Positions 1 through 7,145 of a stretch of 12,145 nt of DNA are shown here, in pieces. The position numbers and the translations under genes are program-made. Numbering within the stretch: the stretch's first letter is position 1; the number at the start of each line of letters is the position of its first letter. This DNA is from DATFRX01 sp035630615 (lineage in GTDB: Bacteria > Actinomycetota > Actinomycetes > Propionibacteriales > Nocardioidaceae). The stretch spans positions 1 to 12,145 of the forward strand of contig DASQKI010000031.1 of NCBI GenBank assembly GCA_035630615.1, given 5' to 3'. Under the pieces are notes generated by a model. It had not been told where the DNA came from. It made no database searches and saw nothing but the letters and a program-made list of their open reading frames with translations.

Positions 1-1
1 G

Positions 2-353
2 CGCCGTTTCTACTCCGAGGTGCTCGGCGGTGAGACGGTGATAGCTGGCGAGCCGTCGTTCGTCCGGCTCGCCAACAGCTGGATCATCATCAACGTCGGC
101 GGCGGGCCGACCGAAGACAAGCCCGAGGTGATCCTGGAGACGCCGCCCGACCCAAATCGGACGAGCAGCTTCCTCAACATCCGGGTGGCCGACATCCAGG
201 CGGTCTACGACGAGTGGAGCGCGCGTGGAGCTGAGTTTCTCACTCCGCCCCAGGGACCGCGGGGCCGAGATCCGCTGCTACATCCGCGACCCCGATGGGC
301 ACCTGATCGAGGTCGGACAGACAAACCCGGCGTTCCTACAGCAACGCAGCTAG
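2..353 (+). pseudogene. VOC (glyoxalase/bleomycin-resistance-like) family protein, 5' partial and frameshifted
   Basis: The gene enters from the left edge and lacks its true start. The first frame (codons from base 2) reads RRFYSEVLGGETV, a typical start of a VOC module, and continues to AEFLTPPQ near base 252. The rest lies one frame over: GAEIRCYIRDPDGHLIEVGQ and then the stop TAG at 351-353. 'YIRDPDGHLIEVGQ' is the usual C-terminal VOC strand carrying the metal-binding glutamate. Removing one G from the GGG at 253-255 restores a continuous reading (PPQ-DRGAEIR), so a one-base insertion explains the break. VOC proteins are small metal-dependent enzymes or antibiotic-binding proteins; the substrate cannot be told here. 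The fault could be a real mutation or a homopolymer sequencing error. The family call is firm; the loss of function is less so. Confidence 0.8.
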
Positions 354-366
354 CGCCGTCGGTCGA

Positions 367-382
367 GGGGCCGTCGGGCCCC
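367..382 (+). terminator. GC-rich hairpin after the VOC gene
   Basis: GGGGCC, a GTCG loop and GGCCCC form a perfect 6-bp stem 14 bases after the VOC stop. There is no T-run, which is common for actinobacterial intrinsic terminators. The position supports a terminator, but the short stem leaves it unproven. Confidence 0.45.
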
Positions 383-735
383 AACGCCGTCTCGAGCAGT
401 TCGGCATCGCTGACGTCGATGGACTCCATGGCGTCCGGATCCGGTGGTCTCGGTAACAATTCAGTCAGATCGCCGACCACGGCCACGCCGCGCGCCGGGT
501 TCACGTTGGGTCGGGTGCCCACGAATCTTGGGCCATATGACTCATGGCGGCGTCGGGTGGCGCTGGTTGTGTGGTTGTCGTGGCGGATACCTGTAGCGGG
601 CCGGTGGACAGGGGAACCAGGCCCGGCGTTCCGCAGCTAAGGCCAACGGTTCTTCAACACGACCATCCGAGAAGTGCTCGCACAAGCCGACGCGACGCCA
701 TACAGCTTTGTCCAGCGTGTCAAATGGTCGGGCTC
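383..735. other. Intergenic stretch without a convincing gene
   Basis: No frame gives a recognisable protein. A reverse-strand frame open across 354-522 reads plausibly acidic sequence (VVGDLTELLPRPPDPDAMES) but runs without a stop into the antisense of the VOC gene, so it is at best a relic. No RNA gene or clear promoter was seen; the promoter of the next gene must lie here. Confidence 0.5.
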
Positions 736-741
736 AGGAGG
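736..741 (+). promoter_or_regulatory. Ribosome binding site of the propeller gene
   Basis: A perfect AGGAGG lies 5 bases before the ATG at 747. It decides the start over the upstream in-frame GTG at 708, which has no such site. Confidence 0.75.
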
Positions 742-746
742 CGGCC

Positions 747-2078
747 ATGCCCCAGGTCACGGTGCTCTTGGTGGAACGGCTCGGTCAGCTGACCGGAAGC
801 GTGGGTCCGGGCGTTCCGGAGCCGCGCGACCCCGAGGGCCGCCCGCTTCTGACCGAGACGGGGCGCTGGGGCCTTCGCGGCGTCGACCTCGGTGCCTGCA
901 CCGAGCACGACAGTCGGCTGTTCGTGTTCTTCGGGGACTCCTTCGACTCGCCGCACGCTGACCCGGTCTGCTGGAGTGACGACGAGGCACCGCTGACCCG
1001 TGGTGGGCACCTGCCTTCCGGGCCAGCGCTGAACCCACCCCCGGGAACCATGGTCGAGCCGGGCCAAGCGGGCACCTGGCGCCGATGCCGTGGCTGTGAC
1101 TCCGTCGTACTTGACGAGGCGCGCAGGGGACAGTGCCCGAACGCCGAGGGCGGCGGAATCTCCCTGGACACCGTCGTGGACGCAGCGGGCCGCTTTGTGC
1201 CCTTTACCGTCGAGGGACAGATCGGCCCGCTGGGCATCAACGAAACCCCCACCGGAGCCTTCAGCCACAGCGGTCGCGTGTACGTCTTCGTGTGGGTGGG
1301 CCCGCGCCCCACCGGCCCGACGGCGGGGTCCTACTTGGTGAGCACGAGTGACCCGACCACCCCGGCGGCGTACCGGCTGGAGCGGGCGATCAGCCCATTG
1401 CGCTTCGACTCCTGCGCGTACTGGCAGATCTCTCCGGTCGTCGTCGACAACGCCGCCCACGCGGGGCTCCCCACCACCTCAGGGCAGGGACTGGTGATGA
1501 TGTCCCACGGCTTCGACGTCTCCCTGGGCGCTGACGGGATCCATCTTGCCTGGATGCCGTTGGGCGAAGGCGACCCGGCCAGTGCGCCGCTGCAGTATGC
1601 CGCGCTCGGCGAGGACGGCACACTGAGTTGGTCTGCTGAGGAGTCGAACGGGCGCTCGCTGTTCCGCCAGCACGGCTACACGTCTGTCTCTCTGCTATGG
1701 GTCGAGCCTGCGTCCCGCTGGGTGCTGCTCTACAGCAAGGCGGGTCTTGCCGACCCGGGTGCGAGCCTGCCCGACCGACGGGACGGCCCGATTGTCGCGC
1801 GTCTGGGTACGTCGCTCGCGGACTGGTCCGACGAGATCCCCGTCTTCGACCCGCTCCGCGACCAGGCTGCGGGGCGCTACCTGCACCGGCCAGGCGCCGA
1901 CGAGCTGCACCGCTACCCACCGGGCATGGACGCCCCCGGCTGGTCCTACGGAGCGTTCCAGGTCGAGCGGTTCACGACCTGGGACGAGGCGACCCGGCGG
2001 CTAGGTCTCACTTACCTGCTCTCGACCTTTGCGCCGTACCAGGTGCAGCTCATGCGGACGACGCTGCACGTCCCCTAG
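747..2078 (+). CDS. DUF4185-like beta-propeller protein with inserted Cys-ribbon motif
   Basis: The product is 443 residues. VFFGDS near residue 60, a GAFSHSGRVYVFVWVG segment near 170-185 and LLWVEPASRWVLLYSKAG near 316-333 look like repeated propeller blades of the DUF4185 type, a glycosidase-like fold of unknown substrate. Between the first blades lies a W111-x2-C114-x2-C117-x12-C130-P motif that resembles the W-C-C-C small modules repeated in many actinobacterial secreted proteins, and may bind zinc. No signal peptide or membrane segment is visible at the N-terminus (MPQVTVLLVERLG). The start is set by AGGAGG. The next gene begins 30 bases after the stop with an equally strong ribosome site, so the two are probably one transcript. 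Role inferred only: a carbohydrate-binding or -cleaving partner of the downstream repeat protein. Family assignment is by eye and moderately sure; enzymatic activity is unknown. Confidence 0.7.
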   Translation: MPQVTVLLVERLGQLTGSVGPGVPEPRDPEGRPLLTETGRWGLRGVDLGACTEHDSRLFVFFGDSFDSPHADPVCWSDDEAPLTRGGHLPSGPALNPPPGTMVEPGQAGTWRRCRGCDSVVLDEARRGQCPNAEGGGISLDTVVDAAGRFVPFTVEGQIGPLGINETPTGAFSHSGRVYVFVWVGPRPTGPTAGSYLVSTSDPTTPAAYRLERAISPLRFDSCAYWQISPVVVDNAAHAGLPTTSGQGLVMMSHGFDVSLGADGIHLAWMPLGEGDPASAPLQYAALGEDGTLSWSAEESNGRSLFRQHGYTSVSLLWVEPASRWVLLYSKAGLADPGASLPDRRDGPIVARLGTSLADWSDEIPVFDPLRDQAAGRYLHRPGADELHRYPPGMDAPGWSYGAFQVERFTTWDEATRRLGLTYLLSTFAPYQVQLMRTTLHVP

Positions 2079-2097
2079 ACAGCCACACCACTCAATC

Positions 2098-2103
2098 AGG
2101 AGG
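2098..2103 (+). promoter_or_regulatory. Ribosome binding site of repeat protein A
   Basis: AGGAGG sits 5 bases before the ATG at 2109 and within the 30-base gap after the propeller gene, which supports independent strong translation of the second operon gene. Confidence 0.75.
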
Positions 2104-2108
2104 AAGAG

Positions 2109-2999
2109 ATGGAACCCATCCACTGCCAGTCCAGCGATCCCAACGTCGCGGCCGTCGTGGCCGAGCACCTCCAGGGTCTCGGCGGCCCGGCGGCGATCAT
2201 CGCCAACAGTGAGGGTCGTGGGGTCATCGGCGCGAGCATCGAAGGCCAGGGCATCTGGGGACAGAGCGTGAAGTCAACCGGCGTGGTCGGGATCAGCACC
2301 GACGGCCACGGCGTGCAGGCCGAGAGTACAACCGGCACCGCGAGCATCGGCAAGAGCGACTCGGGCATCGGGGTGCACGGGGTGGCGGCGTCGAATTCTG
2401 GCGTGCTCGGGACGAGCGGGTCCGGGATCGGGGTGCATGGAGCCACCGACACCGGCGAGGCCGCGATCAGAGGCGACCACCACGCCGATGGCTTCGCCGG
2501 CGTGTTCAACGGGCAGGCGCTCGTGACCAAGGACCTGCACGTGGGCGGCAACATCCACCTGAAGGGTGACGTGCAGCTCGAGGGCGCGGACGTGGCCGAG
2601 CAGTTCGAGATCGAGAGTGTCGACGACCTGGACGGCGTCGACCCCGGATGCGTCATGGTCTTGATGGGCGATGACCGGGTACGAGTCTGCGACCGTTCCT
2701 ACGACCGGCGGGTCGCCGGCGTGCTCTCAGGAGCTGGCGGATACCGGCCCGGTTTGGTGCTCGATAGGCGCTCCTCGGAGGGACGCTTGCCACTGGCGCT
2801 GGTCGGCAAGGCGTGGTGCAAGGTTGACGCCGACCCGTCCCCCGTCACCGTGGGTGACCTGCTGACCACCTCGTCGACCCCGGGCCACGCAATGCGCGCC
2901 GACGACCCGTCGCGAGCGTTCGGGGCAGTACTGGGCAAAGCCCTGGCCGACGTCCCGGCGGGTCGGTCGCTGATCCCGGTCCTCGTGTCGCCGCAGTGA
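2109..2999 (+). CDS. Decapeptide-repeat (probable beta-helix) protein A with conserved C-terminal domain
   Basis: The product is 296 residues. Residues 35-134 form ten consecutive 10-residue units of the type xGxGVxGxSx (for example EGQGIWGQSV, KSTGVVGIST), with glycine at 38, 48, 58, 68, 88, 98, 108 and 128. Such spacing suits a beta-helix or trimeric fibre shaft. A short strand-rich linker (LHVGGNIHLKGDVQLEGAD) leads into the C-terminal domain from about residue 160, with YDRRVAGVLSGAGGYRPG, GKAWCKVDAD, TPGHAMRADDPSRAFGAV and a hydrophobic end LIPVLVSPQ. Similar C-terminal domains end many uncharacterised bacterial Gly-repeat proteins. No signal peptide is visible. It follows the propeller gene in one operon and is paralogous to the reverse-strand gene at 4261-5280. 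A structural or carrier role is inference; the phage-fibre likeness is by pattern only. Confidence 0.75.
   Translation: MEPIHCQSSDPNVAAVVAEHLQGLGGPAAIIANSEGRGVIGASIEGQGIWGQSVKSTGVVGISTDGHGVQAESTTGTASIGKSDSGIGVHGVAASNSGVLGTSGSGIGVHGATDTGEAAIRGDHHADGFAGVFNGQALVTKDLHVGGNIHLKGDVQLEGADVAEQFEIESVDDLDGVDPGCVMVLMGDDRVRVCDRSYDRRVAGVLSGAGGYRPGLVLDRRSSEGRLPLALVGKAWCKVDADPSPVTVGDLLTTSSTPGHAMRADDPSRAFGAVLGKALADVPAGRSLIPVLVSPQ
2211..2510 (+). repeat. Ten coding decapeptide repeats (30-bp period) in protein A
   Basis: The segment encodes residues 35-134 as ten in-register units with a glycine every tenth residue; units five and nine have alanine there. The repeat is conserved at protein level and diverged in DNA, so it is an old structural repeat rather than a recent tandem array. 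Confidence 0.7.
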
Positions 3000-3008
3000 G
3001 GCCAGGCG

Positions 3009-4253
3009 TCAGGGCGAGCCGATCTGGACGTTGCCGACGATGTAGCCGAAGTAAGGGTCGTTGGGGTCCATCGGCTTGGTCGAGCCCATGAACCGACCGC
3101 CCTGGAACCAGCGGTCGACGATGCTTGCCTGCGCCTCGATGTTGAAGGAGCTCCACGGTGGACCCGGTGGGCCCGGGTCGTACGACGACTTGACGGCGCC
3201 GTTACAGATCCATCCCGGCACGAAGCCGTCCTCGAGGGTCGTGTGCTGCAGCTGCCAGGCATGCGTGAGCTCGTGGATGAACTTCTGGCCGGGAACCGGG
3301 TAGTTCGGGGGATCCGTTGCGACGATGGGGTTCAATGCCGCTGATCCGAGGTTGAGCAGCTGGTGGCCGTCGAGTGTCGGCGCCACGAAGGCTCGATCGC
3401 CGATCCCAAGCATGTTGGTGACGCGGACCTTGTCGAAGTCGATGGAGTCCTTGAAGACGTCTCGCGCGAAGCCCTTCTCGTGGCTGAGGAGCTCGCGTAT
3501 CTGGACGTCGGCGTCGACGATCTCGCCGGCGGCGAGCCCGACGACGATCGCCGTCATCACCGCGCCCGGACCGAAGATCAGCACCGACCCGCCGACGACC
3601 GCGACTCCTACGAGCCCGCCGAGTCCGGGCAGCTGCGCGCCGACGTTGCTCAACTCGGCACCGGCGATCAGCGCCACTGCTAGACCGGGCCCGACCGTCT
3701 CCGCCAGGACAAACAGCCCCACCAGCCCTTCGGCGACGTCCAGGACAGTGCCCAGGGTGCCGCTGAGCTCGGAGGACCGATGGATCTCCATCGTGCAGGT
3801 TGAGAGGGAGGGCCAGGAGTTTCGGATGTACTTGATGACGTCTTGGTTGGTGCCGGGCAGGTTCCAATCCTTCTGGCGAGGGCCGGGGGAATCAGTACCG
3901 AACACCTCACCGCTCGACTGGTCGACGATCTGGACCCGGCCGTCGGCGCTACGCAGGACGGCAGCCACCCGGAACTCGAACGACGGAAAGCCGGTGGCGC
4001 GCATGAACCCGCTGTAGCGATAGGTTCCGTCGCGGTGCAGCTCATAGCGGGCCTCGCCGCCGAGGGCGGTCCCCGTGACGATCGCCTGGGAGAAGTCCAG
4101 TCGCTCGGGAAGGGCGGTCAGCCGAGCAGCCACGGCACGCACTGAGGTGGGGCGCGCGTCCATGCCCAGCCACCCCGCGACCTCACCCACGTTCACGGTC
4201 TTGTTCAGGGGGAAGCGAGGAGCCACCCTGATTGCCTCACGCAGCGAACTCAT
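3009..4253 (-). CDS. HExxH zinc-metalloprotease-like protein with central hydrophobic region
   Basis: The product is 414 residues. An N-terminal part (about 50-115) rich in beta strands is followed by NSWPSL and then two long hydrophobic, Gly/Ala/Val-rich segments at about 165-200 and 209-243. The C-terminal part carries FIHELTHAWQ with H327, E328 and H331, and a likely third zinc ligand E373 in FNIEAQASIVDRW. That HELTHxWQ plus later IE-Q-A pattern is known from zincin domains of uncharacterised secreted or toxin-like proteins. There is no N-terminal signal peptide. The ATG lies 7 bases after the stop of repeat protein B, with no good ribosome site, so translation is probably coupled to it. 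Its stop is 9 bases from that of protein A on the other strand. The hydrophobic hairpin could insert into membranes. Protease function is inferred from the motif; the target is unknown. Confidence 0.7.
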   Translation of the reverse strand: MSSLREAIRVAPRFPLNKTVNVGEVAGWLGMDARPTSVRAVAARLTALPERLDFSQAIVTGTALGGEARYELHRDGTYRYSGFMRATGFPSFEFRVAAVLRSADGRVQIVDQSSGEVFGTDSPGPRQKDWNLPGTNQDVIKYIRNSWPSLSTCTMEIHRSSELSGTLGTVLDVAEGLVGLFVLAETVGPGLAVALIAGAELSNVGAQLPGLGGLVGVAVVGGSVLIFGPGAVMTAIVVGLAAGEIVDADVQIRELLSHEKGFARDVFKDSIDFDKVRVTNMLGIGDRAFVAPTLDGHQLLNLGSAALNPIVATDPPNYPVPGQKFIHELTHAWQLQHTTLEDGFVPGWICNGAVKSSYDPGPPGPPWSSFNIEAQASIVDRWFQGGRFMGSTKPMDPNDPYFGYIVGNVQIGSP

Positions 4254-4260
4254 GGCGCGC

Positions 4261-5280
4261 TCACTGAAGGCTGACCAGGATCGGAACGAGACCCCGACCG
4301 CTCGTCAGTCGGCCCACGGCCTTGCCGAGCACCGCCCCGAACGCTCGCGACGGGTCGGCGGCGCGCATCGCGTGGCCCGGGGTCGACGAGCTGGTCAGTG
4401 GGTCCCCGACCTCGATGGCACCGAGGTCGGCATCGACGCGACACCAGACCTTGCCGGCCAGGGCAACCGGCCACCGCCGGCCTCCCTGAGCATCCCTACG
4501 GTCCAGCACGAGCCCGGGACGGTAGGCGCCCGCTCCCGATACCACGCCCGCGACGCGGCGGTCGTAGGCGCGGCTGCCCAATGTCACCGCGTCGTCACCG
4601 GTGGCCACCACAACGCAGCCCGGCTCGACGAAGCCGTCCCCCGCCACCTCGAACTCCTCGGCGAGGTCCGCGCCCTCGAGCTGCACGTCACCCTTCACGT
4701 GGATGTTGCCGCCCACGTGCACGTGCATGATCGTGTGGATCGACTCGTTGACGCGCAGCTCGCGGGTGACTCCTACGTGCCCGGTGAAGAAGCCGCCGAA
4801 GCCGTCCCCCGCATGGTCGCCGCGGATCGCTGCCTCGCCGCTCTGGGTTCGAGCGAACAGACCGAAGCCGGACTGCGACTCCCCGACGATCGCCGACCCG
4901 ATCGCCTTGCCGAATAGCCCGACACCCACCTGATTGGGGTCAGTGCCGTTCGACGTACCCATCACGCCCGGCCCCATCGCACTCTCGCCGATCACGCCGG
5001 CACCGCCCGTCGTGGACTGGCCCATCACGCCAGCTCCGCCGCTGATGCTGTTGGTGGTACCGAAGACACCCATCCAGCCGCTGCTCTCGCCGACTACGGC
5101 AGCGCCGATCGCCTGGCCGACTACCCCCACGCCCCGCTGGTTGGGGTCCTCTCCCGTCGAGATGCCCACCACTCCGGGACCGATCTTGCTCTCGCCGAGG
5201 ATTCCGGTGCCGGTGCTCTCGTGCGTGCCGTGGACCGCAGACGCAGCGGGGTCGCTCTCACTACCGGAGATCGAGGCCAT
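4261..5280 (-). CDS. Gly-rich repeat (probable beta-helix) protein B, paralogue of protein A
   Basis: The product is 339 residues. Residues 24-165 carry GxGVxGxS units like those of protein A, here including a longer internal duplication with DPNQ inserts at 45-48 and 114-117. GEAAIRGDH at about 148-156 is identical to protein A. Then a linker of VHVGGNIHVKGDVQLEGAD leads into the same C-terminal domain: AYDRRVAGVVSGAGAYRPG, GKVWCRVDAD, TPGHAMRAADPSRAFGAV and LVPILVSLQ. Compared with A it has about 12 extra residues (around 176-188) before the linker. A GGGGAGGTG ribosome site precedes the ATG. It is first in an operon with the metalloprotease gene and is overlapped at its start by a possible leader ORF. 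The paralogy with A is plain; the scaffold role is inferred. Confidence 0.75.
   Translation of the reverse strand: MASISGSESDPAASAVHGTHESTGTGILGESKIGPGVVGISTGEDPNQRGVGVVGQAIGAAVVGESSGWMGVFGTTNSISGGAGVMGQSTTGGAGVIGESAMGPGVMGTSNGTDPNQVGVGLFGKAIGSAIVGESQSGFGLFARTQSGEAAIRGDHAGDGFGGFFTGHVGVTRELRVNESIHTIMHVHVGGNIHVKGDVQLEGADLAEEFEVAGDGFVEPGCVVVATGDDAVTLGSRAYDRRVAGVVSGAGAYRPGLVLDRRDAQGGRRWPVALAGKVWCRVDADLGAIEVGDPLTSSSTPGHAMRAADPSRAFGAVLGKAVGRLTSGRGLVPILVSLQ
4867..4974 (-). repeat. Second copy of internal duplication in protein B
   Basis: It encodes residues 103-138, starting GPGVMGTSNGTDPNQ, and matches residues 34-68 encoded at 5077-5181 (GPGVVGISTGEDPNQ), an offset of 69 residues. Both copies end in an IVGES or VVGES unit. 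Confidence 0.65.
5077..5181 (-). repeat. First copy of internal duplication in protein B
   Basis: It encodes residues 34-68 and pairs with the copy at 4867-4974. The DPNQ motif breaks the 10-residue period in both copies and probably forms a loop out of the helix. Confidence 0.65.
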
Positions 5281-5332
5281 CGCGCACCTCCCCGGTTGTG
5301 CCGCGGGTCTGGCTGCTGCTGAGAACGCTCAT
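5261..5332 (-). CDS. Possible 23-residue leader ORF overlapping the start of protein B
   Basis: An ATG at 5332 follows GGGAGG with 8 bases between, a strong ribosome site. The ORF (starting MSVLSSSQTRG) ends with TAG at 5261-5263, inside the first codons of protein B and in a different frame, so the two overlap by 20 bases. Such an arrangement would couple translation of B to the leader. It has no recognisable product, and chance cannot be excluded for so short an ORF. Confidence 0.3.
   Translation of the reverse strand: MSVLSSSQTRGTTGEVRDGLDLR
5285..5293 (-). promoter_or_regulatory. Ribosome binding site of repeat protein B
   Basis: On the reverse strand GGGGAGGTG ends 4 bases before the ATG at 5280 (GGAGG core 6 bases away). 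It supports that start. It lies inside the possible leader ORF, so leader translation would affect access to it. Confidence 0.7.
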
Positions 5333-5867
5333 CGAAACGGCCTCCCTTCCTTTCCGAGCATGGCGGGATGCCCGCACAGGACGCTCGCGTCCACCCTGAC
5401 TGGAGGACGCTTTCTAGAACACCGCTGAACGACCCGACTCGTGTGGGGCAAACGACTCAGGCGTCGAGCGGGACCGATGCAGGGAATCGAGGAATGGCGG
5501 CGTGGTGCCGCTTATGGCGCGAAATAGCGGCGAACGATGGTGCCGGAGGCTGCTCATGGGGCCAACCAACGAGCTCCTGACGCCGGCAGTCACCGGAGGT
5601 AACGGGGACCAGCGCACTCGTAATGGGTCGAACCCTACGGGGAGGCTCGCCACTGCTGTTGCAGCGTCCTCCAGCGATTGTTTTTAGCGACGGCCGGGCG
5701 GCGTGGGCATCGTGGCTCGGAGGCCGCGACTCTCGGGATACCACCTCGTCGTGGTATCGGCTGGTGACGCCGGCGTTGGGCCGTCCGATGTTCACTCGAA
5801 ACGAGCGTCACCGGTGCGGTCTGGCACGCCTGAATCGCGTACGACGTCGACGGTGGGTCCTGATCGC
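5333..5867. other. Intergenic stretch without a recognised gene
   Basis: About 530 bp separate the protein B operon from the 3' end of the nuclease gene. All open frames here look like chance in GC-rich DNA: Arg/Pro/Ser-rich with no family pattern. It must carry the promoter for the reverse operon; a TTCTAGAAAG on the reverse strand near 5407-5416 is the only AT-rich spot close to the start, and it is too weak to call. It also contains the inverted repeat at 5737-5758. Confidence 0.5.
5737..5758. repeat. Perfect inverted repeat GATACCAC-N6-GTGGTATC
   Basis: Two perfect 8-base arms flank CTCGTC. The nearest gene end is the nuclease stop about 109 bases away, so it could be a late terminator of that gene, though no T-run follows on either strand. 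It could equally be a protein-binding site. Confidence 0.45.
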
Positions 5868-7145
5868 TTAGTCGATGGCCACGTCGACCCAGACCAGGCG
5901 ATGGTCTGAGGATGGGAACGGGAAGACCCCGGTCAGTCGGGACAGTGGATCGGCCTGCACTGGCCAAAAGACGCCGGCGTCCGACGGGCGGAGCGCCTTC
6001 GACGGCAGGACGTAGTCGGCTCGCAGGTTGCCGGGTGTTGTGTCGGCGAAGTCGGCGGTGTCGTAGGCCGGGTCGGTTTGGTGCGAGTCGTTCGCTCCCC
6101 CCTGCAGGGTGGACGCCTCGACCGCGCCGTCGGAGGTCGGCTCCGGGTCGACGATCCGGGGGTGATCGATGAGCTGCTGGACGGCGCCGGGCACCGAATC
6201 ACCGTCGAGTGGGTCGCTGTTTTGGTCGCCGGCGATGACGAAGCGGGCACCGTTTGGCAGGCCGCCGTGATCGCCGGCGTCGTCGTAGATGTACGCCGCC
6301 CGCCTGCCACCCGACACGTAGTCGGCCCAGAACCGGATCTCGTCGAAGTTGCGGGTACCGTTGCGATCCTCGGGGCCGTCGAACACCGGCGGCGTCGGAT
6401 GCGACACCAGGAAGTGGACCGTGCGGCTGCCGATGCTGATCGGCAGATCCCAGTGCGACTTGCTCGACAGCCGGAACACCTCGAGCTCGTCGGCGGAGTA
6501 CCAGTCGGACGGCGCGCTGGTGGTCGGGTCGTCTGGCAGCATCGCGCCGGGCATGTCGGCCCAGCGGAACGTCTGGAACGTACGCACATCGCTGTCGGCG
6601 ATCGGGTAGCGGGAGAACACGGCCATGCCGAACTGGCCGGGGAACGCCCCGAACCCGAACGCGTCGTCGCCGCCGCCGACCGTGCCGTCGTTGTTGAGAT
6701 CGAACCCGCTCGGCACGCCGGTGTTGGACGGCGCGACGAACGCGTAGGGGTACTCGATCGGCTCGGCACCGTTTTGCGACCGCTGGAGGTAGTTGGTCCG
6801 GAACAGGTCGGCGGCCAATCCGCCTTCGACGAAGTCGAACTCGTTGACCAGCACCACGTCGGGCCGGGTGCGTTGGATGATCTCGGCCACCGTGGCGGCC
6901 TGGGCGTTCGTTGTGGTGCTCAGGTCGGCGACGAGTTGGCCGGCCGCGTTGCGGTTGAGTGAGGCGTTGAAGGTCGCGAACCGCACGGTCTCGCCGGCAC
7001 TGTGCCGCGGTTTATCGGCATCCGGTCGGTCTGTCAGCGCCGGCGCCGCGGATGTGACGCTGGCTGCGGTCGCGACGGCGGCGAGGACGCCGACGACAAG
7101 GGCGGGAGTACGGCGCACAGGGGCCTCCTCGGTCTGGGCGCTCAT
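5868..7145 (-). CDS. Secreted endonuclease/exonuclease/phosphatase (EEP) family protein
   Basis: The product is 425 residues from the ATG at 7145, which has a weak AGG at a good distance; an ATG at 7169 would add eight residues and has none. An N-terminal signal follows RR at 11-12 (hydrophobic to about residue 35). EEP motifs are in order: FATFN60, VNE102FD, SHP with H249, IAGD307QN309, RAD377Y and SSD414HR. These are the metal-binding and catalytic residues of the DNase I/phosphatase fold. An EF-hand-like loop, D149-x-N151-x-D153-G-T155 to D160, lies between the first two motif groups and may bind calcium; this insert is familiar from this subgroup. The likely role is an extracellular or envelope phosphodiesterase or nuclease; the substrate is unknown. 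It stands alone on its strand. Confidence 0.85.
   Translation of the reverse strand: MSAQTEEAPVRRTPALVVGVLAAVATAASVTSAAPALTDRPDADKPRHSAGETVRFATFNASLNRNAAGQLVADLSTTTNAQAATVAEIIQRTRPDVVLVNEFDFVEGGLAADLFRTNYLQRSQNGAEPIEYPYAFVAPSNTGVPSGFDLNNDGTVGGGDDAFGFGAFPGQFGMAVFSRYPIADSDVRTFQTFRWADMPGAMLPDDPTTSAPSDWYSADELEVFRLSSKSHWDLPISIGSRTVHFLVSHPTPPVFDGPEDRNGTRNFDEIRFWADYVSGGRRAAYIYDDAGDHGGLPNGARFVIAGDQNSDPLDGDSVPGAVQQLIDHPRIVDPEPTSDGAVEASTLQGGANDSHQTDPAYDTADFADTTPGNLRADYVLPSKALRPSDAGVFWPVQADPLSRLTGVFPFPSSDHRLVWVDVAID

Noticed and set aside
354..522. Acidic reverse-strand frame after the VOC gene
   Set aside because: It looks partly protein-like but has no stop before running antisense through the VOC gene, and no recognisable family.
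3325..4017. Forward open frame opposite the metalloprotease gene
   Set aside because: Ser/Thr/Pro-rich shadow with no motif; the reverse strand has HELTH and a coupled start.
5625..5635. GGGTCGAACCC resembling a tRNA T-arm
   Set aside because: No acceptor, D or anticodon arms can be folded around it.
6078..6962. Forward open frame (294 codons) opposite the EEP gene
   Set aside because: Antisense shadow; the reverse frame holds every EEP motif.
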